Part shown: positions 34,917 through 46,100 of the stretch, piece after piece
How the letters are laid out: each line of letters begins with the position of its first letter
Position numbering within the stretch: the stretch's first letter is position 1
Origin: Edaphochlamys debaryana
Taxonomy: Eukaryota > Chlorophyta > Chlorophyceae > Chlamydomonadales
Length of the DNA: 64,000 bases
NCBI GenBank assembly: GCA_016858145.1
Contig: JAEHOE010000072.1
Span: 310,001 to 374,000, forward strand
Reading direction: 5' to 3'
Position numbers and translations under genes: made by a program
The notes under the pieces: generated by a model
What the model was told of the DNA's origin: nothing
The model's database searches: none
The model's input: only the letters and a program-made list of their open reading frames with translations

Positions 34917-37900
34917 ATGCAGGTCCTCGCCCGCACGGGGCCCTTTGGCCTAGCCAGTAGACCTGGGCGTCAACAGCAGCTCGCTCCGCCCTGCTGCACT
35001 TCTGGGGCGCCCGCGACTCCCTCAACCTCAGCCGTGTCCTCCTCTCGGAGCCCCCGCTGCGCCCAGCCCCAGCCATGCGCACAACCGCTTGCGAGGTCAG
35101 GGATGACCTCTCGGCGCTCGGTAGCGGTGGCTTCGATGCCGGCGTCGCTCGCCACACCCTGCGCGCAAGTGGCATGCGCAGTCCGCTTCTACCACCTGAG
35201 TGAAACGAGCGACTTCTCCAACTTTGCGTCCATCGTTACACCAGATGTGAAGTGGCGGTGAGTTGCCAGGCGTGCCGCTGGTGTTGCCAGCCCACAACCC
35301 GGGGCGATCGCCTCGGTGGGGCTTCTGCACCTGTAGTCAGACACCGGCAGCTTCTCGCGACCATTTTGGAGCACCAAGAGCTGGGTCCGCGCTTTCCCAC
35401 TGGGTCTGGACCGCAGCTCGGTCCCGCATGCACCCTTGCAGTGCTCCGGCAGCGTTGGGGTCTTTTGACGTCAAAGCTCCCTCAAACCAGTGTCGAGATA
35501 CTGCTCTGACGCTTCCTTTTGCTGTCGTGACCCTTGTGGTGAAGCCTTGCGCCGTCATGCTGAAGACCCTCTTTTCCCTCTGTGCTTGCAGGCAGCGCGG
35601 CTTGCTGCAGGGCAAGAGGACTCTCAGCGGGGCAGAGGAGGTGCACAACGCGCTTCTCGACCTGCACAACGAGTACCAGGTGCGCCCTAACCCGGCGTGT
35701 CACGCGGCCAGGCCAACGGCTTCCGCTAGTGTTGCAGCGCCGTGCAGCTGGTCTGACCCAGCCCTGGTCCACGATCAATCCAGCCCCCTCCCCCCCTCCT
35801 GTACTTGCACACGCCTGCCGGTTGACGTCCTCTGCCGTTGGCCCGTCGCAGGACCTCACGTTCACGGTGAACGTGTATGCCGAGGAGGAGGGACGCGTTG
35901 CCATGTTCTGGACCGCCGTGGGGACCAACCGGGCAAGCATGTTCGGCATGCCCCCCAGCTTCAAGCGGAGCACCTTTTCAGGTGCGCCCTTGGTGCCGCG
36001 GCGGAGAGTGCGAGCCCCACCCTTAGCTAAGGCGGCGCGGTCTGGGAGGGATGGCCTGCGGCAGCACCCCACGCCCAGAAGGCAGCTCGCTGACTCTCGC
36101 GTGGCTGCGCAACTCATCCGGTCCGCATGCTGCACCCCGCTGACCCGCGCTAGGTACCGGCCCCACCGCTCCGACTCCCCTTCCTTTCCCTTCCCACCCC
36201 GACACATCTGACTCGCCTTGCGCCGACCCACATCCCGCAGGCGTGACGCTGGTCCAGCTCACGAACCAGGGCCTGATCAGTGAGGTCATCGAGTACCGTC
36301 AGCCCACGCACGAGGAGATGGCGGCTCACCTGCGCAAGGACCTGGACCAGCCGCACAAGGGAGCCGTGGAGCGCCTGCTACTGCGGGGCCACGCCGTGCC
36401 AGCCGGCACCCAGCCCGAAGCAGGCGGCTATGCCTGCCAGCTGCCCGCCTCGCGCACGGTAGACCCCATGTGGCGCATCCGGGCCGTGCAGGCCGCCACG
36501 GAGTGGGTGGAGAACTGGACCCCGGGGCCCGACCTGGAGAAGATGGTGCGTGGGGCGGGCTGTGGGGCTGGTGATGTGGGTTGCAGCGGCAGTGGAAGTA
36601 GTGTCACTGGGATGGAGTGGCATCAGATTTTAGGATGGCTAGACAGACGGAAGTCGGGTCAAAGGTCCGTGCGGGCCTGCGCTGGGAAGATGTGGTGCGG
36701 AGGCGGACCGCCGTCACGTGCGGTCAGGCCCACGTGCTCACCCGTGAGCGAGGGACACGTGTGGCTCAGCCTTAGTGGGGCGTGATGCCCGACAGTAGAG
36801 GAAGCCAGTGTCTGGCTTTGAATGCCCTGGGGTGAGGAGGCCCACCGTATCTCGGCCTAGCCCGAGCGCTGAGCCCACTCTTGACTTGCCCGCTACCCCT
36901 GTCGGGCCCAGGTCCGCGACGACATTGAGGAGTACAACATCTACTCGTGGCCCGACTTCGATCAGGATGTGATTGGCCGCGACGCGCTCGAGGAGCGCCG
37001 CAGCAGGAACACGCAGGTGGGCGGCCGAAGCGGGGTAGCGCAGCGAAGGCGTGGCGGCAAGGACTCGTTGGGATGGGGGATCTGTTGCGCAAGATAAAGT
37101 TCGCGTCGGGGCAGGCCGGAGCTGACCCGGCACCTGCCTTCGTGTTCGCGCCGCACCCCTGCCGTATGGAAGACTTCTGGGAGGCGTAGCAAGCGGGGCC
37201 GAATGCAACAGCTGACCCTTCCCCTGCCTTTGTCCCCATCGCACCGCTTTGAACACGAGCTCGACTGCCCCATGCTCAGTGCATGCCGCTCCCTGCTCGC
37301 GCCTCGGCGTGCCGCTCTGCCTCGCATTACTACTCCCCCATGCTCCCCGACTACACGACTAAATCCCTCCGGCCTCCTCTTCACCACAGGATGCCGTGGT
37401 CATCAAGGAGACCATTGCGGACTCCACGACTAACGTCGTGGTGGTCCACTGGTTCGACTTTGAGCAGCCCCACAACAGCGCCTCCAACCCGGCGCCCATC
37501 CCGGCCGCCTCGGGCCGTGCGCTGTCGCCCAAGCCGCCCAAGGGCAACGCCAAGCCCAAGCAGCCCGGCGGCATGCCCGATGCCGCCATTCCCCGCGAGC
37601 AGCCCACGCTGCACCCAGAGCACGGGAGCGTGGAGGTCAAGGACGGGCACCTGCGGGTGCACCTGTCGGCGGCCGCCGTGAGGCGCTCGCTGGGCAGCGA
37701 GGACGAGACGCCCGGGGGCTTCCCCGTGGGCGGGCGCCTGCACAAATTCCGCGGCGTCACGCTGTTCAGGTGGGCGGGTACTGGGTTCGGGTGGCGGGCG
37801 TGCCCGGAGGTGTGGAAGGCTGTCTCGAGGGTGCGAGAAGTTGCAGGACAGGCATGGGCTGGTCCCGCTGGAGGCAACGAGCGGAAGGCGGCGGGCACTC

Positions 37901-38115
37901 TCCGGCCTTGACATGCCCTAGGTTTGCATGGATGGCCCTTTCCCTCCCCGCTGCTGACACCCCCTTCCCCCCTTTCCCCCGCTCACACAACTAGGCTGGA
38001 CGACGAGTGCAAGCTGGCCTGGATGGTGACGTTCCGCGAGCTCAAGGCCACGGAGCTGGACACGTACCTGCTGCAGAAGCAGGAGGCCACCGCCGCGGCC
38101 TCGGGGGCGCGGTGA
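34917..38115 (+). CDS. Plastid-type protein with two SnoaL/NTF2-like domains
   Basis: Seven exons: 34917-35257, 35592-35679, 35852-35981, 36241-36545, 36912-37016, 37390-37769, 37995-38115; 489 aa, all in phase. The first 60 or so residues are rich in Ser, Thr, Arg, Ala and Pro with no acidic residue, like a chloroplast transit peptide. Residues about 85-235 (FYHLSETSDFSNF, DVKWR, GAEEVHNALLDLHNEY, FTVNVYAEEEGRVAMFWTA, TLVQLTNQGLISEVIEYRQP) fit a SnoaL-like/NTF2-like cone fold. A second, more diverged copy follows (WVENWTPGPDLEKM, DDIEEYNIYSWPDFD, NVVVVHWFDFEQ, FRGVTLFR, CKLAWMVTFRELK), with a Pro/Lys/Ala insert between its strands. The fold binds small molecules or acts as an isomerase/cyclase, but no substrate can be inferred. 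An in-frame ATG at 34764 exists upstream; 34917 was chosen for the transit-like start. Confidence 0.78.
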
Positions 38116-38231
38116 ACGCAGGCGGCCTAGCGCAGATGCTGCTGCAGGCAGGGGAGGCCCAGCGATAGGGCCGTGCAGAGATCCTGCTCGCGCGCCGCGC
38201 CGTGAAGGAAGTCACAGCAGCGGTGGCGGCG

Positions 38232-38236
38232 TGTAA
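38232..38236 (+). terminator. Putative polyadenylation signal TGTAA (SnoaL-like gene)
   Basis: TGTAA 117 bases after the stop codon at 38115, a typical distance in these algae. Confidence 0.55.
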
Positions 38237-40149
38237 GGCTTGGGCGCGGTGGACCGAACACAGTTGCTTGCTATGCTCTGGGCTTGGGGCACGAACCAGG
38301 TGTTCGTCGCGTGCAGGTGTGCGAGCTGCTGGGGGCCCCGCTACGGGGCTGCGCTGAGCGGCACCGTCGGTTGTTGCAGCTGGATGTGGCTACCATGGAC
38401 GCATTGATGGTGGGGCAACGGACGGAGCAGCGATGCAACGGTCCGTGCTCAGTGTCACTGCCGGAAGGTGGCTGCGGGCTGCGCCCGGGGGAACAGGGGA
38501 AGGCCCGGGGAGAGGATGCGCTGCTGAGCGGCGGGGAGGGCAGCTGGAGGAGGCGATGGGTGGCAGACGCTGAGCGACCGGACAGGGTAGCCCTGGTGGC
38601 TGGACCGCCGCGCTGGACCGCGACGGATGCCTGGGGATGTGGGTAGCGGTGCACTCGAGATGCGTGCATCTCGGTTGTGGTGGTGGGCAGCGGGGACGGC
38701 TGGGAGGACTGGGGGTGTCATGCATGCCACTGGGGGTCCTTCATCATGGGATATCATACTTGACCTGGGCGGCCGCTTGTGAGTTGGCTGTAAGACCTCA
38801 GATTCTGAGCCAGATATATGATACATGAGCCGCGGAAGTTGCTGCTAGCTAGCCTTGGGCCGATCGGGCGCACCGGGCCATGAGCCACCACGTGATGAAT
38901 AATGGAATGGTGAAGACCTATCTGCCCGGACGACCGCGCTGCCGGCGGGTTGGTCCGAAGTGCCATTATTGGAGCAGTCCGGTCCGGTCCGGGCTCCGAG
39001 GCGGGGTTGATAGGCAGGCTCAGCTTGTCTCGGATAGAAATCACGCACTACCCGGCTTGAGTGGTTACCCCGGGATGGGAGAGGCTAGCGGTCGGAAGGC
39101 TCGAGGTAGGCCATCAAGTACTGCTGGAGGTCGAGTTCTCACAGGAGCCATGCAGTGTAGCCAGCACGAACGAAGACGGGGGGTTCTGTGCTCGCACGAC
39201 GCGGGGGGCGTCCCACCGCCGCCCGACGCTACCGACGCCACCCAGCAGGCACGCATGCACCCAGGTAGGGACAGGGCGTTGACTAACGCCTGTTGTTCTC
39301 GACTCGATTCTGCGCCTGAACTCTGGCGTTGTATCATCTGCGTTCTGTCGAGGTGAGTGGCTGGCCGACTTGCCGTGCGTGCGCGCGTCACGAAGAGTGC
39401 GGCATCGCGGACATCCGCCGCCGTGGACATCTAGCCCGAACTGACATCAGGCCAGGCCAACAAACCCGCCCCTGTGAGACAAGGGTGTGTTAGATGAAGC
39501 CCTCATGCTGAAAGAGCGGCAACAGCGCGCCCATCCGGTGCGCTGCTGCGTGCAACCGGATCGTGTCCGGAGCGAGTGCGATGTCGCGTTTATCGACACG
39601 CATCACATCACGAACATTTATTGCTGACACTGCTTTCAAGGTAGCTGTAGGATAGCCGACGACGCGGCAGGAGCGACCTTAGGCGGCAGCCCGCTTGCGG
39701 GTGTCAGGGCTACGCGCGCGAAACCCGCCTCCTTAACCAGGGCGAATCAACAGTATACGTACAGTAATCACAATGCCTGAGATGCTGGGCGTCTAGCTTT
39801 GCCCGGTGAGCAGCAGTGTCCTGCCGCGCCCGTCGTGAGCCCGGCGTGAGCCCTTCAACCTCAGCGTCTTGACAATCAACGCTCTTCTTGCAGGAACACG
39901 AGTCAAACACCCCAAGTGCCGCGTCGGGGCGAACGGGTGTCGCTGCTGCGACCTTGGCTTTGACGCCAAGCTGCGCCAAGCAACATCAGCTTTGCTCGTT
40001 GCTTGGCTCATCGGGATAGAAATCGGGCAAGCGTAAGGGCCGATTCAGCTAGCCTCTGGGCTGTCACGTCGGCTGGGACGGTTGCGCGACGCGGCGCCAC
40101 CGCCTTCTTCCGCGGCCCTCGGCCGTCAAGAGGTAGAAGAAGGGGCATC
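38237..40149. other. Intergenic region upstream of the SBP-box gene
   Basis: About 1.9 kb of mixed composition. Open frames are short, have no recognised motif and change strand freely. I looked for tRNA-like folds and found none I can support. The right end should carry the SBP gene promoter and 5' UTR. Confidence 0.45.
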
Positions 40150-43100
40150 ATGATGGAAGCCGCGAGCCCGCGGAACGAGCGAGGGGACGACTGCTGCGTC
40201 GGAAGGTGCAAGGTACGGTCAAGTTCTCAGGTTCCCGGGGAGAAGAGTGATCGGACGCACGGTTTTAGGGAAGTTCAGGATGCCCCACACGCAACGAAGC
40301 TCCGGCATAGCGCGTGGTATGCTGGGGACGTTGCTCTGTGCGTGCGTAGGGGCGGGGGTACTCTTGCTCAGCCTGCGTATGTAGGGAGCTGCCGGGGCTG
40401 CTGGGCCGTGTCAGCAGAGCGAGCGCCTTCATCGTCTGCCACCTAGCTACATACTGACACAACTCAGCCCCTGCGCCCCCTATCTCGCGCACCAGACATG
40501 GCAACCCCCACCCCACACACAGGGGGGGGGGGCAGGGGGGGGGGCACCGCGGGGGTTGCTGCCGACAAGTGCTCCGCGGGACCGACACGCTACAGCCGAC
40601 CCACTGCGACTTGTCGCGATCGCATCGGTGATGCTCATTGTTATTGAAGCGACCACAGTCGCAGCCCGGAAGCGCTGTGCCGCGAGAATTCTCACCATGT
40701 AACACACACTTTTCCAAGCTGGGCCGCTCGCGTAACCGCGAAGCATATCTGAAACAGTGTAGCGCGATAGAGCCATTAATCGCGAGAACAGGCGTTCCTA
40801 AACCGCGGCCGAACATCAGTCGCTCTCGCTGGTACGGGGTTGTCGCGACCCCGCAATCGCTGGAAGGTGTAGATCAGCCATCCATGTAATAGCTGAGGTC
40901 GGTGGCTGGCTGCAAGAGGCCCGCACGGCGGAGAGCGGTCGGAGTTCGCGAGGGCGACCAGGCGCGCTTCCTCCAGGGCGCGCCTCCGCCCGAGAAAATG
41001 AGATCAGCTATACAGGGCATATTCAGCTATCGCGCGCACTCATCGGCAGGGCGAGAGAGGCCCGCAAACCCCCGAATTTTCAGAGTACCTTTTTTTCACA
41101 GCATCCCTAGATATGGGGCGGCGGTCTTGGCGGCGGTCGTCCCCGTGGCTGCGCTGTCCGTCAAGGTGGCCACGTCCCTGCAGCTGGCGCCGCGCCTAGC
41201 GGCGCTGGAGGCGAAGCATGGGGCCTTTGTGTCGCAGGCGCTCGGCCTCGGCGGCCCGGCGCCTGCCGCTGCCCTGGCTGCGCTGCGGAGCACCCTGGCG
41301 CGGCTGTGGGCCCTGCGCTGGGAAAATGAGCACAAGGAGCCCTTCTGGCGGCTGGCCCTCAACGGCTTTGCGTTCTTCGCTTGGCATGAGCGTCGGGCGG
41401 CGCAGGCCGCGGCGGCGGCGGGGGCTGCGGGCGCAGGGGCTTCGTATCCCGGCCCGGGGCGCCGAGGGCGTGGGCGTGGGCGTGGGCGGGGTCGCGGGCG
41501 TGGGCGTGGGCGAGGGCGGGGCCGGTCCAGGGGCCGGCGCCTGGCCTCCGGTGCCCCCCGCTGCCCCTGCGGTGCCTTGATGACGCATGGGCCTCGGGAG
41601 CATCACTTTTGGTCGTGCCCCGTTGCTACGGCACTGTGCGAGTACCTGAACGAAGTAGGCAGCACTGACATTGGGCGTGCGCACCTGTGGCTTGTGCAGC
41701 CCCCAACGAATGGAATTGTGCAACCGGTGTGGGATGTTGTGTGCCTGGCCGCCGTTGCTGCGATGGAGAAGGGGCGGCAGGCGCTGTACGGTGCCCGGTG
41801 TGGCCCGCGTGGGTCGGTGCCCGCCGCCGGTGTGCGCCGCGTGGGGGCCCGCGTGATTGCTGACTTCGTGTCCCGGCTGTGGTCCTTTGCGGCGCTCGGC
41901 TCTCGGCCACGTGGTTGGGATGTGGTTTCGGGGAGCCACGTCTTCCTGGGCTCCTCTGCTTCGGGGCATGTGGTGTGCACTGTGCCTCTTGACGATGATT
42001 CGTCATCCGCTTCGGACGGGTGATTGTTGCGGCCCTGTGGCTGCTGTACGGTTGGCAGTTGTCCTCTGCGGTTCTGACCTGAACTTGGGGGCTGCGGCTG
42101 CTTGGCTCTTGACCTGCGCATGTGCTGTTCGGGCTAGGTGGCGGCGCTGATGTGCGGTGACTAGGGACCTTCCGGTCTCGCGGCCGGGGGCCCTGGGGCG
42201 CGTGTGGCGTGAGGGTGGTTGCGCTTTGTTTGCGGACGTACTGCGCCCTTGTGCGCTTGAGTATTGCGCACGGCCCGTGTTGAGTTAGTGGGTGCGCTGT
42301 TCTGCGGTTGTTCAGGACGCTTCCGGCTTCGGCTGGGGGGCATGGGGTTCCGAGGGCTGCTGCTCCGTCAAAGTCCTCCCTACCTTTGCGCTCGCCGCAT
42401 TGGCTCGGGGAGGCACCCTATGTAACAAACGGCTTCCTAGATGATGGGGTTGAGCTTTGGTGGCGCGTGTGGTGTTTCGGTGGTTGCGCCTTGCTTGTAG
42501 CCGCGCTGGCGGTGTGCTGGCTTTGCTTCTCTTCCCCCTGGGCCCCGGCTCTGGGGGGGGGGGCGAGTTCGGTTTGCGCATGTGTTGAGAGGGAGGTTGC
42601 GCTTTGCTTGCGGACGCTCCGCGCCTTTGGGCGCTTGCTCTCTGCGCACGGCCGTGTTGAGTTAGTGGGTGCGCTGTTCTGCGGTTGTTCAGGACGCTTC
42701 CGGCTTCGGCTGGGGGGCATGGGGTTCCGAGGGCTGCTGCTCCGTTCACGTCCTCCCTACCTTTGCGCTTGCCGCATTGGCTCGGGGAGGCACCCTATGT
42801 AACAAACGGCTTCCTAATCATTGCCCCGCTCCGGCCGCCCCTCATCACCACCAGGTCCCCGGCTGCGAACAGCCGATGGAGAGCGAGCGGGCCTACTACC
42901 GGCGTTTCGGCGTGTGCGAGGCGCACTTAAGGCAGGGGGGGGGTAGGAATGATGTAGAAGTACCCCATGCTTCCTTTGGAAAGAGCTTGGCCAAAGGAGC
43001 CTAAATCCGCTTTCAGAATTAGAATCGAGGTTGTTATTGCAAAGATCCTGGCCCCCAAAGTTCAGGGTGGGTGGGTGGGTCGGGGGGTCCGGGAACTTTC

Positions 43101-46100
43101 GTCGAGGGGGGCCAAGGAACTTTCGTCTCGGCGGGCAGGACCCCTTCCGTCGGCTCCTGCGCTCTTCCAAGGGTCCATCAGGCGTGTATTGACAAGGTCT
43201 GCACTCTGGATATGCCTGAGCACCACGTTCAGCGGTCGGGAGGTGGGTCCAGGCCGGGCATGACCCGACATGTCGGCATGCCAGCGTTGCGGAACACGTG
43301 GGGCGCCATCCCCACCGCCTCCTGTTGTGTGACACACAGCCACTTTGTCACACAAGCAGTCAGAATCACTAAGCGCTACTGTGATAGGTGCGGCAGGACC
43401 CTCTTTGTGGGTTGATGGACGCGGCCATGGTCAATGGACAGACGCCAAGTCTGGCCTTCGCCCCAAGACGGCTTGCAACGCAATAGCACACGTGAATGCA
43501 GTCCGTAGATGCAGAAATGAAAGAAGTTGCCGTACGTTTCTCGCATGTGCAGTGCTGCCGTACGCCGTACGGCATGGGTGGGTGGGTGGGTCAGGGGGGT
43601 CAGGAACTTTTGCGGCATGGGGTGCAAAACTTTTGTCCCTACCCCCCCCCTGCTTAAGGTCCCTCGAGGTGGTCATCGAGGACGGGGGCGTGCCCCAGCG
43701 TTTCTGCCAGCAGGCAAGCAAGTAGAAGCTATGGTACCGTCGGTGTCGGGTGTCGGCATGATGTGTGCCACAGTACGCACGGCATGCATGCATGCGCAAA
43801 TAGCTGTGGATCTAGTGGATCCCCTCTGCGGGCTGCCTGACGGAAGCTGGAGAAATGAGTTAGGTCGGAAGGGGTGGGTTGAGTGGATACCGCAGCATCA
43901 TAAAGGGACCAAGTAAAAGCACAAGGGTTGATATGAGTTGGTGGGATCTTTCTCTCGGATCTTGCAAGCCGATGTGGGTCCCCAAAGTACTGCCTGTGGG
44001 CTGCCGTTAGGTCGCTCATCGTACCGTACGACCGCATCTATGAATGTCGTTCGTTCGACCCCTCCACTCACAGTGCTGCCGGTTTGAAGATGCCGCGGAG
44101 TTCGATGGCGAGAAACGGTGCGCGGGGCGGGGCAGGGCGGGTTGGCCTCACGTCCGCGTGCACAGCGCGTACATGGCTGGAGTACGGCATCGAAATGCAT
44201 GGAGTACAGGGTTAACTAAGGCTGTGAGCAGTTGGGGCCCGCTCGGGTGGGCTGCCCCGTCGGCCGGGTGCAAGGGCACGCGAGGATCTGGCCTGGGCGT
44301 CGCCGGCAGGGCTGTGGTGTGCTGCGCGGGGTGCAGCGGGGGTTCCCTCCGTCCTGAATCGTAGCGAGGTGGTGTGCAGCATTGCCAAATGGACCGGATG
44401 GAGCTTGTGGCCTTTCGTTTAGTTGGTCCGTCATTGCGGCCGTAGACAGCCAAATTCTCGGGCATGCGTGCGGAGTCAGTTGGTGCGTGGCTTGGGTGGG
44501 GTGGGGGCATGCATGCCCCATAGTGGCCAATTCCCCGTCGAACCTTACATGCTTGATTGCCGTCACTCCTCCTCTGACTCCCGTTATCAGGTCTTGCCGC
44601 TCCAAGCTAGCAATCCATTCCGCCCGCCGCCGCGCCAAGCTGGCCCGGCAGCGGGAGCTGCGTAAAGAGCAGCAGGTGGGTTCCGGCTCTTGCTTGCGGC
44701 GCTCTCTCACACCCTGCTTACGCCTGCAGACCGCCACCCAACGGCCGTGGCGCAACTTCCGCATCCCACGCCCTCCTACCTCCCCTTCCCAGGCGACTCA
44801 TGCATCCGCCACCGGCGCCGCCGGGCGCTCCAGATGCGTCGGCAGGGCCCCATCGGTCGCCTGGGACGCCGATGCCGAGGATGCATAAGGAGACGGCCGG
44901 ACAACCGAGGAAGACCTCCCCGACGATGCCTCTACCGGCGGGGCACGGGCTCTGGACGAGGACGCGGCCGAGGCTTCGGCGTCTTCAGTCAAGGCCCAAG
45001 CTCTGCGGGCAGCGGCGGCCAGGGCCGCCACCGCCGCCGCGGTGGCGCCGCCGCCGCCGCTGCTGGGGGCAGCAGCCCCAGGCGACGCGGGCGATTGCGG
45101 TGGCAGCGGTGGCATCGCCCGGCCGTCGCCGGCACTGCTTCGGCGGACGTCCAGCCACGGCCGCCGCGCTGGCCGAGCTGCCGGCGCCGCTACCACAGCC
45201 CTTGACGGGCCACCGCCGGCCCGCGCCCGGGGCTGTAGCCGTGTCCGGGGCAGGAGCAGCAGCGCCTCTCGAGTCCAGGTCACTGCCCGTGTTCGCCTGT
45301 GCGGCGGCTGAGGTTGAGGACCCTGACAGCCGCGGCGGCAGCCGTCGTCGCCTGCTTCAGGGCTTCCAGCCGCCGGAGGGCCCAGCAGCCAGCCCACGCC
45401 CTCTGGCGGCGGCGGGGGTCCGTGATCCATGCTGGGCCCCGGCCGGCGGCCCCGTGCCGCCCCTGGGGCAGCCCCACAGCCGCGACGGCCGGCAGCTCCC
45501 GGCATCGCACCTCCCGCCCCAGCGCTCAGCATCTTCCTCCCGCCTTGCTCGTCACGTGTCCGCCGACTGCAGTGCTGCCGTACCTTGTACGGCCATAAAG
45601 GAGGAGCCCGAAGACATGGCCTGGGAGCCCAGCGCCACGTCATGGGCCGAGGCTGCAGGTCCTCCGCCCTTCGTCGCCGCCAGCCCGGGCCCGGAGCGCT
45701 CGAGCCGCCCCGCCCACGCCCTCCTCGGCGCTCCAACAGCGGCGGCTCCCCCCTGGCAGCAGCGAACATCTTTCTCGGGCTCGGATACGCAGCTGCGGGA
45801 CGCGGCAGGCCCCTCCGCCTCACGGGTGACACCGCCGCCGCCCGAACCTCAGCCCTTCATGGCCGGCGCTATGGGCAGGCTCCGGCTGACCAGCTCAGCC
45901 GCCCTTCCGGTGCTGGGTACCATCAATGATGACGCGAGCGCTTGGCAGCCGCTGCCGCTCGCTGCAACGGTACCCACGCCTGCAGCCGTGCCGCCGCTCG
46001 CCTCCCCCGACCCGCCGCCGTCGTCGACCGCGGTCGGGCGGTTTCTGCGGGCAACGGTCGTTAGCGGTTGTGGCGACGGTTGCCAACTGCCAACGGTGTG

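Larger units (their letters stand above)
41100..42816 (+). mobile_element. 5'-truncated non-LTR retrotransposon, 3' end (copy 1), inside SBP intron 1
   Basis: One frame runs to TGA at 42023. Its C-terminal part has a zinc-knuckle block (CPCGALMTHGPREHHFWSCP), as found after the reverse transcriptase of plant and algal LINEs, then HLWLVQPP and WDVVCLAAVAAMEKGRQALY. The latter blocks recur in a second locus at 58.8 kb, so they mark a repeat family, not a host gene. The 3' untranslated part (42,024-42,816) contains a 222-bp sequence twice; each copy ends in CCTATGTAACAAACGGCTTC. No reverse transcriptase catalytic motif remains, so the copy is 5'-truncated and dead. The left border is uncertain: a run of seven T just before 41,100 is a possible junction. 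The element shares the SBP gene's orientation and ends 38 bases before exon 2. Confidence 0.78.

Noticed and set aside
38650..39800. tRNA-like or small RNA folds
   Set aside because: No complete cloverleaf, A/B box pair or conserved RNA motif could be identified by eye.
42932..42944. GT donor (GTAGGA at 42943) for SBP exon 2
   Set aside because: It gives phase 1 and the wrong frame for the conserved EDGGVPQRFCQQ exon; the GC donor at 42932 gives the correct phase 2 and normal domain length.
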